A DNA stretch of 13,875 bases from an uncultured Oscillospiraceae bacterium. GTDB lineage: Bacteria; Bacillota; Clostridia; Oscillospirales; Acutalibacteraceae. The position numbers and the translations under genes were made by a program. The stretch is taken from positions 1 through 13,875 of the forward strand of contig USBH01000015.1 in the NCBI GenBank assembly GCA_900552925.1, given 5' to 3'. This document shows, in pieces, positions 1-7,518 of this stretch (positions are counted from its first letter, which is position 1; each line of letters starts with the position of its first letter). The notes beneath the pieces were generated by a model, which made no database searches, was not told where the DNA came from, and saw only the letters and a list, made by a program, of their open reading frames with translations.

Positions 1-690
1 AAAACGCCGGAGTACATCGAGTCCTACGATATTTCCAACCTGGCGGGCGGCGAAAACGTGGCGGGCATGGTCGTCTTTGAAAACGGGCGGCCGCTGAAGA
101 GCGCCTACCGCCGGTTCAAGATCAAGACCGTACAGGGGCAGGACGACTACGGCAGCATGCGCGAGGTCATCGCGCGGCGCTTCGCCGAATACCGCGGCGC
201 CGCGTCGGCGGAGGGCTTCGGCCGCCTGCCGGACCTGATCCTGCTCGACGGCGGCAAGGGGCACGTCGCCGCGGTGCGCCCGCTGCTGCGCGAGATGGGC
301 GTCGACGTGCCGGTCTACGGCATGGTCAAGGACGACAAGCACCGCACGCGCGCGATCGCCGAGGACGGCGGCGAGATCGCGATCAATTCGAACCGCGCGG
401 CCTTCACGCTCGTGTCCACGATTCAGGACGAGGTGCACCGCTTTGCGATCGGCTACCACCGCCAGCAGCGGAAGAAAAATACGATTTCCACGACGCTGAC
501 CGGCATCCCGGGCATCGGCGAGACGCGCGCGCGGGCGCTGATGAAGCATTTCCGCACCGTGCGCGCCGTCAGCGAGGCGACGGTCGAGATGCTCGAGGAA
601 ACGCCGGGCATGAACGCGCCGGCGGCCCGCGCCGTGTACGCGTATTTTCACCCGGCCGGGGCGGAGGCCGGACAGGGGCCGGAAAGCTGA
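1..690 (+). CDS. uvrC: UvrABC excinuclease subunit C, C-terminal part (5' truncated)
   Basis: UvrC makes the dual incisions either side of a DNA lesion in nucleotide excision repair, working with UvrA and UvrB in the cytoplasm. The frame is open from base 1 to the TGA at 688-690, so the 5' end lies outside the window and 229 residues remain. What is seen is the RNase H-like nuclease half: YDISN (Asp at 28-30), LILLDGGKG (Asp at 247-249) and DEVHRFAIGYH (His at 436-438), which match the family's D-D-H catalytic triad. KDDKHRT follows the second Asp. The C-terminal helix-hairpin-helix pair is visible as LTGIPGIGETRARALMKHF and a second arm around EETPGM. The N-terminal GIY-YIG nuclease, Cys-rich and UvrB-binding parts are missing only because of the window edge. 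The gene ends 118 bases before the rsmD promoter, with no convincing intrinsic terminator between them. Confidence 0.97.
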   Translation, partial: KTPEYIESYDISNLAGGENVAGMVVFENGRPLKSAYRRFKIKTVQGQDDYGSMREVIARRFAEYRGAASAEGFGRLPDLILLDGGKGHVAAVRPLLREMGVDVPVYGMVKDDKHRTRAIAEDGGEIAINSNRAAFTLVSTIQDEVHRFAIGYHRQQRKKNTISTTLTGIPGIGETRARALMKHFRTVRAVSEATVEMLEETPGMNAPAARAVYAYFHPAGAEAGQGPES

Positions 691-807
691 GCTTGCCGGC
701 GCAGCCCCGCGGTCTCCAAAGTCGGCTGCCGCAGGCTGCAACAGCGGGAAAATACGTGAAAAACGGATAATTTTCAGCATTTTTCGGCTTTTCTCTATAA
801 AAAATGG

Positions 808-836
808 TTGACATATTCTATGAATAATGGGATAAT
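808..836 (+). promoter_or_regulatory. sigma-A type promoter of rsmD-coaD unit
   Basis: TTGACA (808-813) and GATAAT (831-836) are separated by exactly 17 bases. The -35 is perfect and the -10 matches five of six positions. The box sits in an AT-rich patch that stands out from the GC-rich surroundings, 32 bases upstream of the rsmD start. Transcription should start near 843. It would serve rsmD, coaD and the following coiled-coil gene, which end at one terminator. Confidence 0.82.
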
Positions 837-868
837 CAGGTTGTTAAATCGAAAGGAGTTGTTCCCGT

Positions 869-1414
869 TTGCGCATCATTACAGGTTCCCGCCGGGGCAG
901 AAAGCTCAAAACACTGGAGGGGCTTGCGGTGCGGCCCACGCCGGACCGCGTCAAGGAAGCGCTGTTCAACATCCTGCAGTTTAACGTGGAGGGCCGGGTG
1001 TTCCTCGACCTGTTTGCGGGTTCCGGCCAGATCGGGCTGGAGGCGCTGAGCCGCGGCGCGTCGCGCGCCGTATTCGTGGACCAGTCGAAGGCGTCCTGCG
1101 CGATCATTGCGGAAAACGTGAAGACGACGGATTTCGGCAGCCAGTCGCAGATCGTGAACGCGGATTACAGCGCGTTTCTGCTGCGCGGGCCCGGGCCGTT
1201 CGACATCGCGTTCCTCGACCCGCCGTACCGCACCGGCATTCTGGAAAAGGCGCTCGCGGCGGTCACGCCGCACATGAACCGCGGCGGCATCGTGATCTGC
1301 GAGCATCCGTCGGATGAGGCGCTGCCGGAGGAGGCGGGCGAATTCGTCCGCACGCGCGAATACCGTTACGGAAAAATTCTGCTGACCGCTTACCGCCACA
1401 AGAGCATGGCCTGA
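869..1414 (+). CDS. rsmD: 16S rRNA (guanine(966)-N2)-methyltransferase RsmD
   Basis: This SAM-dependent methyltransferase modifies G966 (E. coli numbering) of 16S rRNA during 30S assembly. The 181-residue protein has the usual family length. It starts with the characteristic MRIITGSRRGRKL, followed by the SAM-binding loop FLDLFAGSGQIGLEALSRGA (about residues 45-64) and the catalytic DPPY motif at residues 117-120. The start is a TTG at 869, chosen because the family N-terminus begins exactly there and GAAAGGAG (851-858) lies 10 bases upstream. No nearby ATG fits. It is followed 22 bases later by coaD, a pairing common in Firmicutes and many other bacteria, so the two are probably cotranscribed from the 808-836 promoter. 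Confidence 0.96.
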   Translation: MRIITGSRRGRKLKTLEGLAVRPTPDRVKEALFNILQFNVEGRVFLDLFAGSGQIGLEALSRGASRAVFVDQSKASCAIIAENVKTTDFGSQSQIVNADYSAFLLRGPGPFDIAFLDPPYRTGILEKALAAVTPHMNRGGIVICEHPSDEALPEEAGEFVRTREYRYGKILLTAYRHKSMA

Positions 1415-1436
1415 GCGGCGGAGATGGAGATACAGC

Positions 1437-1925
1437 ATGAAAATTGGAATTTGTCCGGGCAGCTTTGACCCGGTCACGCTGGGGCACATGGACATCATCA
1501 CCCGGGCGTGCAGGATTTTTGACAAGGTGATTGTCGCGGTGCCGATCAATCCCGATAAGCATTTCAGCTTCACGGTTGAGGAGCGCATGGACATGCTGCG
1601 CACGGTTACCGCGGGCATGGGCGTCGAGGTGGACAGCGTCGGCGGGCTGCTCGTGGACTACGCAAGGGAAAAGGGCGCCACGGCGATCGTCAAGGGCCTG
1701 CGCGCCGTCTCGGACTACGACTATGAGTTCCAGATGGCGCTCGCCAACAAGCAGCTGAACCCGGAGGTGGAGACCATGTTCCTGCCCACGCGCGTGGAGA
1801 ACATGTTTCTGAGCTCCAGCCTGGTCAAGCAGGTGGCCGGCTTCGGCGGGGACATTTCGCACTTTGTGCCGGAGTGCCTCCTCGAGAGAATCAACGAAAG
1901 ATTATGCCGCACGGCGCGCAGCTGA
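1437..1925 (+). CDS. coaD: phosphopantetheine adenylyltransferase (PPAT)
   Basis: CoaD transfers AMP from ATP to 4'-phosphopantetheine to form dephospho-CoA, the penultimate step of coenzyme A synthesis. The 162-residue protein carries the nucleotidyltransferase signature GSFDPVTLGH (residues 8-17, TxGH type), the substrate loop KGLRAVSDYDYEFQMA (residues 86-101) and the C-terminal SSSLVKQ motif (126-132), corresponding to the family ISSTxVR element. Length and motif spacing are normal. The ATG at 1437 has a TGGAG ribosome binding site (1425-1429) 7 bases upstream. It lies between rsmD and a coiled-coil gene that starts about 33 bases downstream, all apparently in one transcription unit. Confidence 0.97.
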   Translation: MKIGICPGSFDPVTLGHMDIITRACRIFDKVIVAVPINPDKHFSFTVEERMDMLRTVTAGMGVEVDSVGGLLVDYAREKGATAIVKGLRAVSDYDYEFQMALANKQLNPEVETMFLPTRVENMFLSSSLVKQVAGFGGDISHFVPECLLERINERLCRTARS

Positions 1926-1958
1926 GCGCATCGGCTGAATGAGAAAGGAATGGATACC

Positions 1959-2453
1959 ATGAGCAACAATCAGGCAGCAGTGGAAGATTTGATCGACGAG
2001 CTTTACGACGTTCTGGAAAAAGGCTGGAGCCTCCCGCTCTCCGGCGGCAAATCCTTTATCGACACCGAAGAGGCCAGACAGATCCTCGACGAGATCCGCG
2101 AGGCGATTCCGGCGGAGGTGCGCAAGGCGAAGGCGATTGTGGCCGACCGCGCGCAGATCATCAGCGAGGCGCAGCGCGAGGCGGAAACCATCGTGCGCGT
2201 TGCGGAGGAGAAGGCGAAAACGCTGGTCAATCAGGAGGAGATCGTCCGCCAGGCGCAGGCGAAGGCGAACGACATCATGGCGCAGGCACAGGTCAAGTAC
2301 CGCGAGATGCGCAAGGCCACGAGCGATTACGTGGAGGACCTGATGCGCCGCACCGACGAGTCGATGACCACGGCGCTGGCAGAGCTCAGAAAGACCCGCC
2401 AGTCGCTGAAGGCCGCGCAGCAGCCCGCACAGCAGCAGACGAACGAGCAGTAA
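1959..2453 (+). CDS. coiled-coil protein of unknown function, ATP-synthase-b/V-ATPase-H-like
   Basis: This 164-residue soluble protein has no signal peptide or membrane segment. The N-terminus (about residues 1-45) contains LIDELYDVLEKGWSLP and a Gly/Ser turn. Residues of about 45-145 form a continuous Ala/Glu/Lys/Arg-rich helix with heptad-like spacing (for example AEEKAKTLVN and QAQAKANDIMAQAQ), resembling the stalk subunit b of F-type or subunit H of V-type ATP synthases. The tail is Gln-rich. I recall similar genes beside coaD in many Clostridia, often labelled just 'ATPase', although I see no Walker A or B nucleotide-binding motif. DivIVA-like or stalk-like scaffolding is possible but unproven. 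ATG 1959 is preferred over the in-frame ATG at 1950 because AAAGGA (1944-1949) is 9 bases from the former and touches the latter. A terminator follows 15 bases after the stop. Confidence 0.75.
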   Translation: MSNNQAAVEDLIDELYDVLEKGWSLPLSGGKSFIDTEEARQILDEIREAIPAEVRKAKAIVADRAQIISEAQREAETIVRVAEEKAKTLVNQEEIVRQAQAKANDIMAQAQVKYREMRKATSDYVEDLMRRTDESMTTALAELRKTRQSLKAAQQPAQQQTNEQ

Positions 2454-2468
2454 GCGTTTGGAAAACAG

Positions 2469-2509
2469 AAGCACCCGCAGATCCGACCGGCGGGTGCTTT
2501 GCGCTTTTT
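2469..2509 (+). terminator. intrinsic terminator ending the rsmD-coaD unit
   Basis: A perfect 10-bp stem, AAGCACCCGC (2469-2478) with GCGGGTGCTT (2490-2499), closes an 11-base loop. It is followed by TGCGC and a run of five T at 2505-2509. The stem is GC-rich and starts 15 bases after the coiled-coil gene stop codon. The T-run is slightly displaced from the stem, but the fit is otherwise good. Confidence 0.82.
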
Positions 2510-2802
2510 AGCGCGCTGCGCGGCAAAAGCCCGCACGGCGGCCGGCGAGGAGCGGGCCTGACGCGGCGCTGCGGGCAGGGCTGTTCCGGCGGGCAGGCGG
2601 CTTGCTGGTTTGCTCAAAAATTCGGGTGCTGTTCGGTGAAAGGTACACAAAATGTAAACTTTCTATGAACAGTTTTTTGCCTGCGTCCGGCGCATTTTCC
2701 GGCAAACACAAGATGTTGTGCCTGTCGGAAAATGAACCGTGAAATATACGGAATATTGCTGCGGAAGAATCGAACGCAGTAAACATAATTTTATATTTTG
2801 GG
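2510..2802. other. non-coding gap upstream of the dcw promoter
   Basis: I see no credible gene here. The first 90 bases are very GC-rich. From about 2610 the composition turns AT-rich, as expected for a promoter-proximal region. A two-tier hairpin (2693-2734) is the only clear structure. No tRNA, riboswitch or mobile element signature was recognised, and I find no well-spaced -35/-10 pair before 2803. Confidence 0.6.
2693..2734. repeat. two-tier inverted repeat (hairpin) upstream of mraZ promoter
   Basis: The outer stem CATTTTCCG (2693-2701) pairs perfectly with CGGAAAATG (2726-2734). An internal loop of 5 bases on each side leads to an inner 5-bp stem, CACAA (2707-2711) with TTGTG (2716-2720), capped by GATG. 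No T-run follows on the + strand, so it is not a standard terminator. It ends 69 bases before the -35 of the mraZ promoter. It could be a protein-binding dyad or part of an unrecognised RNA. Confidence 0.6.
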
Positions 2803-2831
2803 TTGATTTTGAGCTTCGGATACGGTATAAT
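2803..2831 (+). promoter_or_regulatory. sigma-A type promoter of the dcw cluster (Pmra)
   Basis: TTGATT (2803-2808) and a perfect TATAAT (2826-2831) are separated by 17 bases. The expected transcription start is near 2838, giving a 5' UTR of about 100 bases ahead of mraZ. The three candidate MraZ boxes begin about 5 bases after that start, a position suited to autorepression. Confidence 0.87.
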
Positions 2832-2842
2832 GAACCCATTGA

Positions 2843-2867
2843 GTGGCAAACTGTGGCGCTCGGTGGC
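2843..2867 (+). promoter_or_regulatory. candidate MraZ operator: three GTGGC boxes, 10-base period
   Basis: GTGGC occurs at 2843-2847, 2853-2857 and 2863-2867, each separated by exactly five bases. MraZ is known to bind arrays of short direct repeats (TGGGN with 5-base spacers in E. coli) near its own promoter. Box length, spacing, number and position just downstream of the -10 all fit, although the core here is TGGC rather than TGGG. A weaker AGGCA continues the register at 2873-2877. Confidence 0.72.
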
Positions 2868-2870
2868 AAA

Positions 2871-2904
2871 ACAGGCAGGCAAGCGGCAGAAGCGGCCTGT
2901 CTGT
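2871..2904 (+). other. 5' UTR hairpin between MraZ boxes and mraZ RBS
   Basis: ACAGGCAGGC (2871-2880) can pair with GCCTGTCTGT (2895-2904) over 10 positions with one G-U wobble, leaving a 14-base loop. It starts four bases after the last GTGGC box and ends 18 bases before the AAAGGGGG ribosome binding site (2923-2930). No T-run follows, so it is not a terminator. It may affect mRNA stability or simply reflect GC-rich sequence. Confidence 0.4.
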
Positions 2905-2939
2905 GCAGCCGGAAGTGCCCGGAAAGGGGGAAGGGCCGT

Positions 2940-3359
2940 ATGCTGATGGGCGAATATCAGCACAATATGGACGCGAAGGGCCGGATCACGATCCCGTCGC
3001 GCTACCGCGAAGAGCTCGGCGAGACGTTTTATGTCTCGAAGGGCCTCGACGGCTGCCTGACCCTCTACTCCGAAGAGCAGTGGCAGCTTCGCGTCGCGAA
3101 GATCAACGAGCTGCCCGACTCCCAGACCCAGTACATCCGCCGGAACCTCTATGCGACGACGGAGCAGGTCACGCCGGACAAGCAGGGGCGGATCCTCATC
3201 AGCCCGACGCTGCGCCGGCATGCCGGCCTTGTCAAGGACGTCACCGTGATCGGCGTCGGCACGACGGCGGAAATCTGGGACAGCGAACGCTGGAACGCCT
3301 TTAACGAATCCATGTCGAGCGAGCAGCTGCTCAACGACATGAAGGCCCTCAATATCTGA
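2940..3359 (+). CDS. mraZ: division/cell wall cluster transcriptional regulator MraZ
   Basis: MraZ is a DNA-binding regulator that heads dcw clusters and represses or tunes its own operon. The 139-residue product has two tandem SpoVT-AbrB-type half-domains, each with the family DxxxR motif: MDAKGRITIPSRYRE (D11, R15) and DKQGRILISPTLRR (D80, R84). Length is close to the usual 140-150. The ATG at 2940 gives the conserved MxMGEYQHxxDAKGR start and has AAAGGGGG (2923-2930) 9 bases upstream. The frame is open for another 200 bases upstream, but that region is promoter and operator. The stop is followed only 5 bases later by rsmH. Regulation is probably autoregulatory through the GTGGC boxes at 2843-2867. 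Confidence 0.97.
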   Translation: MLMGEYQHNMDAKGRITIPSRYREELGETFYVSKGLDGCLTLYSEEQWQLRVAKINELPDSQTQYIRRNLYATTEQVTPDKQGRILISPTLRRHAGLVKDVTVIGVGTTAEIWDSERWNAFNESMSSEQLLNDMKALNI

Positions 3360-3364
3360 GTATT

Positions 3365-4315
<951 letters not shown>

Positions 4316-4356
4316 CACATTTGCGATAGACAGCAAGGCAGAAGGAGGAAACGGGA

Positions 4357-4875
4357 ATGGCAAATTCTTCGAGCGCATACGATTTCAGCCTGTTTGAGGC
4401 GCATTCCGCGGCGGTACCCGCCCCGAAGACGCCGGCAGCGCCCGCGAAAAAGAAGAAGTCGAACGTCATCCGACTGAATGAAAAGCAGCTGCGCCGCAGC
4501 CACAGGCGCAATGCACATGCCTTTCAAACGATACTGAGCCTCGGCGTTGTTCTGGTTGTGGTCGGCGCAATCGGCGCGATCGTGTTCAGCCAGGTGCAGC
4601 TCACGGAGCTGACGGAGCAGATCAATACGACGACGACGGCCCTCGCCGAGCAGGAGAGCATTGCGGTACAGCTCGAGATGCAGGCGGCGGAGAAGATGAA
4701 TACAGACGAAATTGAAGCCTATGCGCGCGAGACGCTCGGCATGGAGAAGGCCACCGAGGGCCAGACGACCTATATCAGCCTGGCACAGGAGGATGCGGGC
4801 ACGGTCGTGCAGGAAAACACCGCCCCAAACATCTTTGTACAGATCTGGGAATCGATCCTGTCGATCTTCTCATAA
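4357..4875 (+). CDS. ftsL: FtsL-like bitopic cell division protein
   Basis: FtsL-type proteins form a membrane complex with DivIC/FtsB and FtsQ/DivIB that activates septal FtsW and FtsI. The 172-residue protein has a basic, Pro/Ala-rich cytoplasmic N-terminus (1-55), one membrane segment at about 56-78, a short coiled coil (79-112) and then EIEAYARETLGM (118-129), the helix motif typical of FtsL/DivIC proteins, followed by a strand-like GQTTYI. A further 30 residues end in an amphipathic segment (IFVQIWESILSIFS), longer than in most FtsL proteins. The ATG at 4357 has AAGGAGG (4342-4348) 8 bases upstream. Sequence identity in this family is low, so the assignment rests on topology, the conserved helix and its position between rsmH and a PBP. 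A DivIC relative is the alternative. Confidence 0.85.
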   Translation: MANSSSAYDFSLFEAHSAAVPAPKTPAAPAKKKKSNVIRLNEKQLRRSHRRNAHAFQTILSLGVVLVVVGAIGAIVFSQVQLTELTEQINTTTTALAEQESIAVQLEMQAAEKMNTDEIEAYARETLGMEKATEGQTTYISLAQEDAGTVVQENTAPNIFVQIWESILSIFS

Positions 4876-4943
4876 TGCGGCGCATTCCGGAATAGAAATG
4901 AGTTATGCGGCTCCCACTGCGGGGGGATTTTGAAGAGGAGAGT

Positions 4944-4970
4944 TGAGAGTTGATCTTAACTCTCATTTTT
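4944..4970 (+). terminator. possible intra-operon terminator/attenuator between ftsL and ftsI
   Basis: TGAGAGTT (4944-4951) pairs perfectly with AACTCTCA (4958-4965) around a 6-base loop and is followed immediately by five T (4966-4970), the layout of an intrinsic terminator. The stem is only 8 bp and AU-rich, so efficiency may be low. A second copy of the left arm (GAGAGTT, 4938-4944) can compete for the same right arm. It lies in the 168-base gap between ftsL and the PBP gene. Confidence 0.5.
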
Positions 4971-4979
4971 CGGTATACG
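4950..4979 (+). promoter_or_regulatory. weak candidate internal promoter for ftsI
   Basis: TTGATC (4950-4955) and TATACG (4974-4979) are 18 bases apart, each matching four of six consensus positions. They overlap the terminator-like hairpin and lie about 65-95 bases upstream of the ftsI start. This could restart transcription after attenuation. The match is modest, and the AT-rich gap makes chance hits likely. Confidence 0.25.
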
Positions 4980-5043
4980 GCATTTTTGCCGTCTGCCTCA
5001 GAATGCAGGCCGCACCGCGGCATGGGAAAGGAAGGGACGGCGA

Positions 5044-7482
5044 ATGGCTGGATCCAACAACTCCAAAATGTGGAAAAGAACCGTTTTAATAACGAGCATA
5101 TTGATTTTTCTGGGCTTCGGCATTGTGGTTTTGAACCTGATCCGCTGGCAGCTCGTGCGCGGCGAGGAGCTGAAGGCGAGCGCCGTGGACCAGAGCCTGC
5201 AGTCGACCGTGCTCACGCCGATGCGCGGCACGATCTACGACGCGACCGGCACGAAGGTCCTGGCGCAGAGCGCGAGCGTGTGGACCGTTGCGCTCGAGCC
5301 CAATTACATCGACACGGAGGCCGGCGACGACGTGAAGATCGCGACCTGCCTTTCGGAGATTCTCGGCCTCGACTACGACGACGTGCTCGAAAAGACGCAC
5401 GAGCAGAGCTATTTCGTCTACGTCAAGCGCAAGGTCGAGACGGAGCTGCGCGATGAGATCAACGCGGCGATCGACGAGATGGAAATCGGCCGAGGCATCA
5501 TCCTGCAGGAGGATTACAAGCGCTACTATCCCTACGGCTCGACGGCCTCGACGGTGCTCGGCTTCACGGGCACGGACAATCAGGGCCTCGCGGGCCTCGA
5601 GACGCAGTACGACGACGTGCTTTCCGGCACGTCCGGCCGCATGGTCAGCGCGAAGAACGCGATCGGCACCGACATGCCGTTCCAGTACGACCAGTACATC
5701 GAGGCGACCGACGGCTACAACCTGATCCTCACGATCGACGAGACGGTGCAGAGCATCGTCGAAAAGCACCTGCAGGAGGGCCTCGAGATGTGGGGCGCGC
5801 TGGAGGGCAGCACGGCCGTCGTCATGGACGTCAACACCGGCGCGATCATCGCGCTTTCCACCAAGGGCGACTACGACCCGAACGACCCGTTCACGATTTC
5901 GGAGGAGGCGGAAGCCGAGATCCCGGACATCGTGGAGGAGGGCGTGCAGAAAGCGCTCGAGGAAGAGGAGCAGGAGCTGAACACGCTGCAGCTCGCCGTG
6001 GACGCGGCGGAAACCGATGAGGAGCGCGCGCAGGCGCAGCAGGAGCTCGACGCGTACGACCGCCTGACGAGCGAGGACATCGCCGAGCTGCGCGTGACGC
6101 TCGAGGATCAGGCATATGCCGCAGCGCAGAACAAGCAGTGGCGTAACAAAGCGGTCAGTGACACATACTATCCCGGCTCCGTTTTCAAGATGATTACCGG
6201 TTCCATGGCGTTAGAGGAGAAAATTGTAACCGAGGAAACGACATACACGTGCACAGGTAAGTGGGAATTCGGCGGTAACATCGATCCAATTCACTGCTGG
6301 TATCACGCAGGCCACGGTCTCGAGACGTTTGTCGACGGCATCTGCAATTCCTGCAACCCGTACATGATCTGGCTCGGTCAGCAGCTCGGGCGGCAGACCT
6401 TCTTCAACTACTTTGAGGCGTTCGGCTTCACCGAACACACCGGCATCGACCTGCCCGGCGAGGCGGACAATCTTTACTATGACGTGGACGGCCTGAACGT
6501 CGTCGAGCTCGCGACCGAGTCCTTCGGCCAGAACTTCTCGATCACGCCGATCCAGATGATCACGGCGATCTGCGCCGTCGCGAACGGCGGCTACCTCGTG
6601 CAGCCGCACGTGGTGGACCGCATTGTCGACAACGACGGCAACGTCATTGAGACGGCCGACACGAGCTACAAGCGGCAGGTTATCTCTGAGGACGTTTCGG
6701 CCCGCATGACGAAGATCCTGCAGAGAAACGCGACAAGTGGAAGCGGCAAGAACGGCTACGTGCCCGGCTACCGCATCGCCGGCAAGACCGGTACGTCCGA
6801 GAAGGTCGCGCTGTACTGGCAGGAAAAGGCGGAGGGCAAAGACCGCGGTATGCAGTACATCGTTTCCTACGGCGGCTTCGCCCCGGCGGACGACCCGCAG
6901 TACGCGCTGCTCGTCTTCTACGACGAGCCGCAGATCGGCGGCGCTTCGGGCGCCTCGCAGGCCGGCCCGATCTTCGCCGCGATCATGGAGGAGATCCTGC
7001 CGTATCTCGGCGTTGAGCCGCAGTACACGGAGGAAGAGTATGCGAACCTCGCGGAGGAGGCGCCGAACGTCATCGGCAGCACGATTTCCGAGGCGAAGCA
7101 GATCCTCGAGGAGCAGGGCTACGGCGCCATCGTCGTCGATTACGAGGGCGACAACGAGGATGAGGCCGTCGTCTACACGCAGGTTCCGTCTCCGGGCGCG
7201 GCGATCCCGCAGGGCGGCTCGGTCGCGCTGTATGTGGAGGAGCCGAAGGAGGAGGACTACGTCGAGGTGCCGAACTTCGTCGGCTGCAGCCTGAGCGACT
7301 GCGAGTACCTCGCCTCGCTCTACGACCTGCAGGTCGTTGTGACCGGCAACGGCGACAGCGGCGGCTACGCGCAGGGCCAGAGCGTTGCGGCGGGCACGCG
7401 CGTGCGGCGCGGCACGGTCATCACGGTGTCGTTCGTCAGTGCGGGCGGCGTCGAAACGGCGGGCGGCACGACGGAAGCGTAA
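5044..7482 (+). CDS. ftsI: class B penicillin-binding protein, septal transpeptidase with two PASTA domains (FtsI/SpoVD family)
   Basis: This D,D-transpeptidase cross-links peptidoglycan at the septum together with FtsW; a sporulation-cortex role (SpoVD type) is also possible. The 812-residue protein has a short cytoplasmic tail, one membrane anchor (about 12-32), a PBP dimerisation/pedestal domain containing MRGTIYDATG, and a transpeptidase domain with SVFK (active-site Ser379, Lys382), SCN (436-438) and KTG (581-583). Two C-terminal PASTA domains follow (about 673-738 and 739-800). Two features are odd: an acidic coiled-coil insert of about 79 residues (284-362) just before the active-site serine, and a stretch of AT-ending codons (6121-6300) over the serine itself. 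The ATG at 5044 has GGAAGGG (5030-5036) 7 bases upstream. mraY follows 36 bases downstream. Confidence 0.95.
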   Translation: MAGSNNSKMWKRTVLITSILIFLGFGIVVLNLIRWQLVRGEELKASAVDQSLQSTVLTPMRGTIYDATGTKVLAQSASVWTVALEPNYIDTEAGDDVKIATCLSEILGLDYDDVLEKTHEQSYFVYVKRKVETELRDEINAAIDEMEIGRGIILQEDYKRYYPYGSTASTVLGFTGTDNQGLAGLETQYDDVLSGTSGRMVSAKNAIGTDMPFQYDQYIEATDGYNLILTIDETVQSIVEKHLQEGLEMWGALEGSTAVVMDVNTGAIIALSTKGDYDPNDPFTISEEAEAEIPDIVEEGVQKALEEEEQELNTLQLAVDAAETDEERAQAQQELDAYDRLTSEDIAELRVTLEDQAYAAAQNKQWRNKAVSDTYYPGSVFKMITGSMALEEKIVTEETTYTCTGKWEFGGNIDPIHCWYHAGHGLETFVDGICNSCNPYMIWLGQQLGRQTFFNYFEAFGFTEHTGIDLPGEADNLYYDVDGLNVVELATESFGQNFSITPIQMITAICAVANGGYLVQPHVVDRIVDNDGNVIETADTSYKRQVISEDVSARMTKILQRNATSGSGKNGYVPGYRIAGKTGTSEKVALYWQEKAEGKDRGMQYIVSYGGFAPADDPQYALLVFYDEPQIGGASGASQAGPIFAAIMEEILPYLGVEPQYTEEEYANLAEEAPNVIGSTISEAKQILEEQGYGAIVVDYEGDNEDEAVVYTQVPSPGAAIPQGGSVALYVEEPKEEDYVEVPNFVGCSLSDCEYLASLYDLQVVVTGNGDSGGYAQGQSVAAGTRVRRGTVITVSFVSAGGVETAGGTTEA

Positions 7483-7518
7483 AAATAAGAGGGTAAACGG
7501 AAAGGATCGTTCATCATC

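Noticed and set aside
2739..2939. Longer N-terminus of MraZ
   Set aside because: The frame is open, but it covers the promoter, GTGGC boxes and ribosome binding site, and the conserved MraZ start is at 2940.
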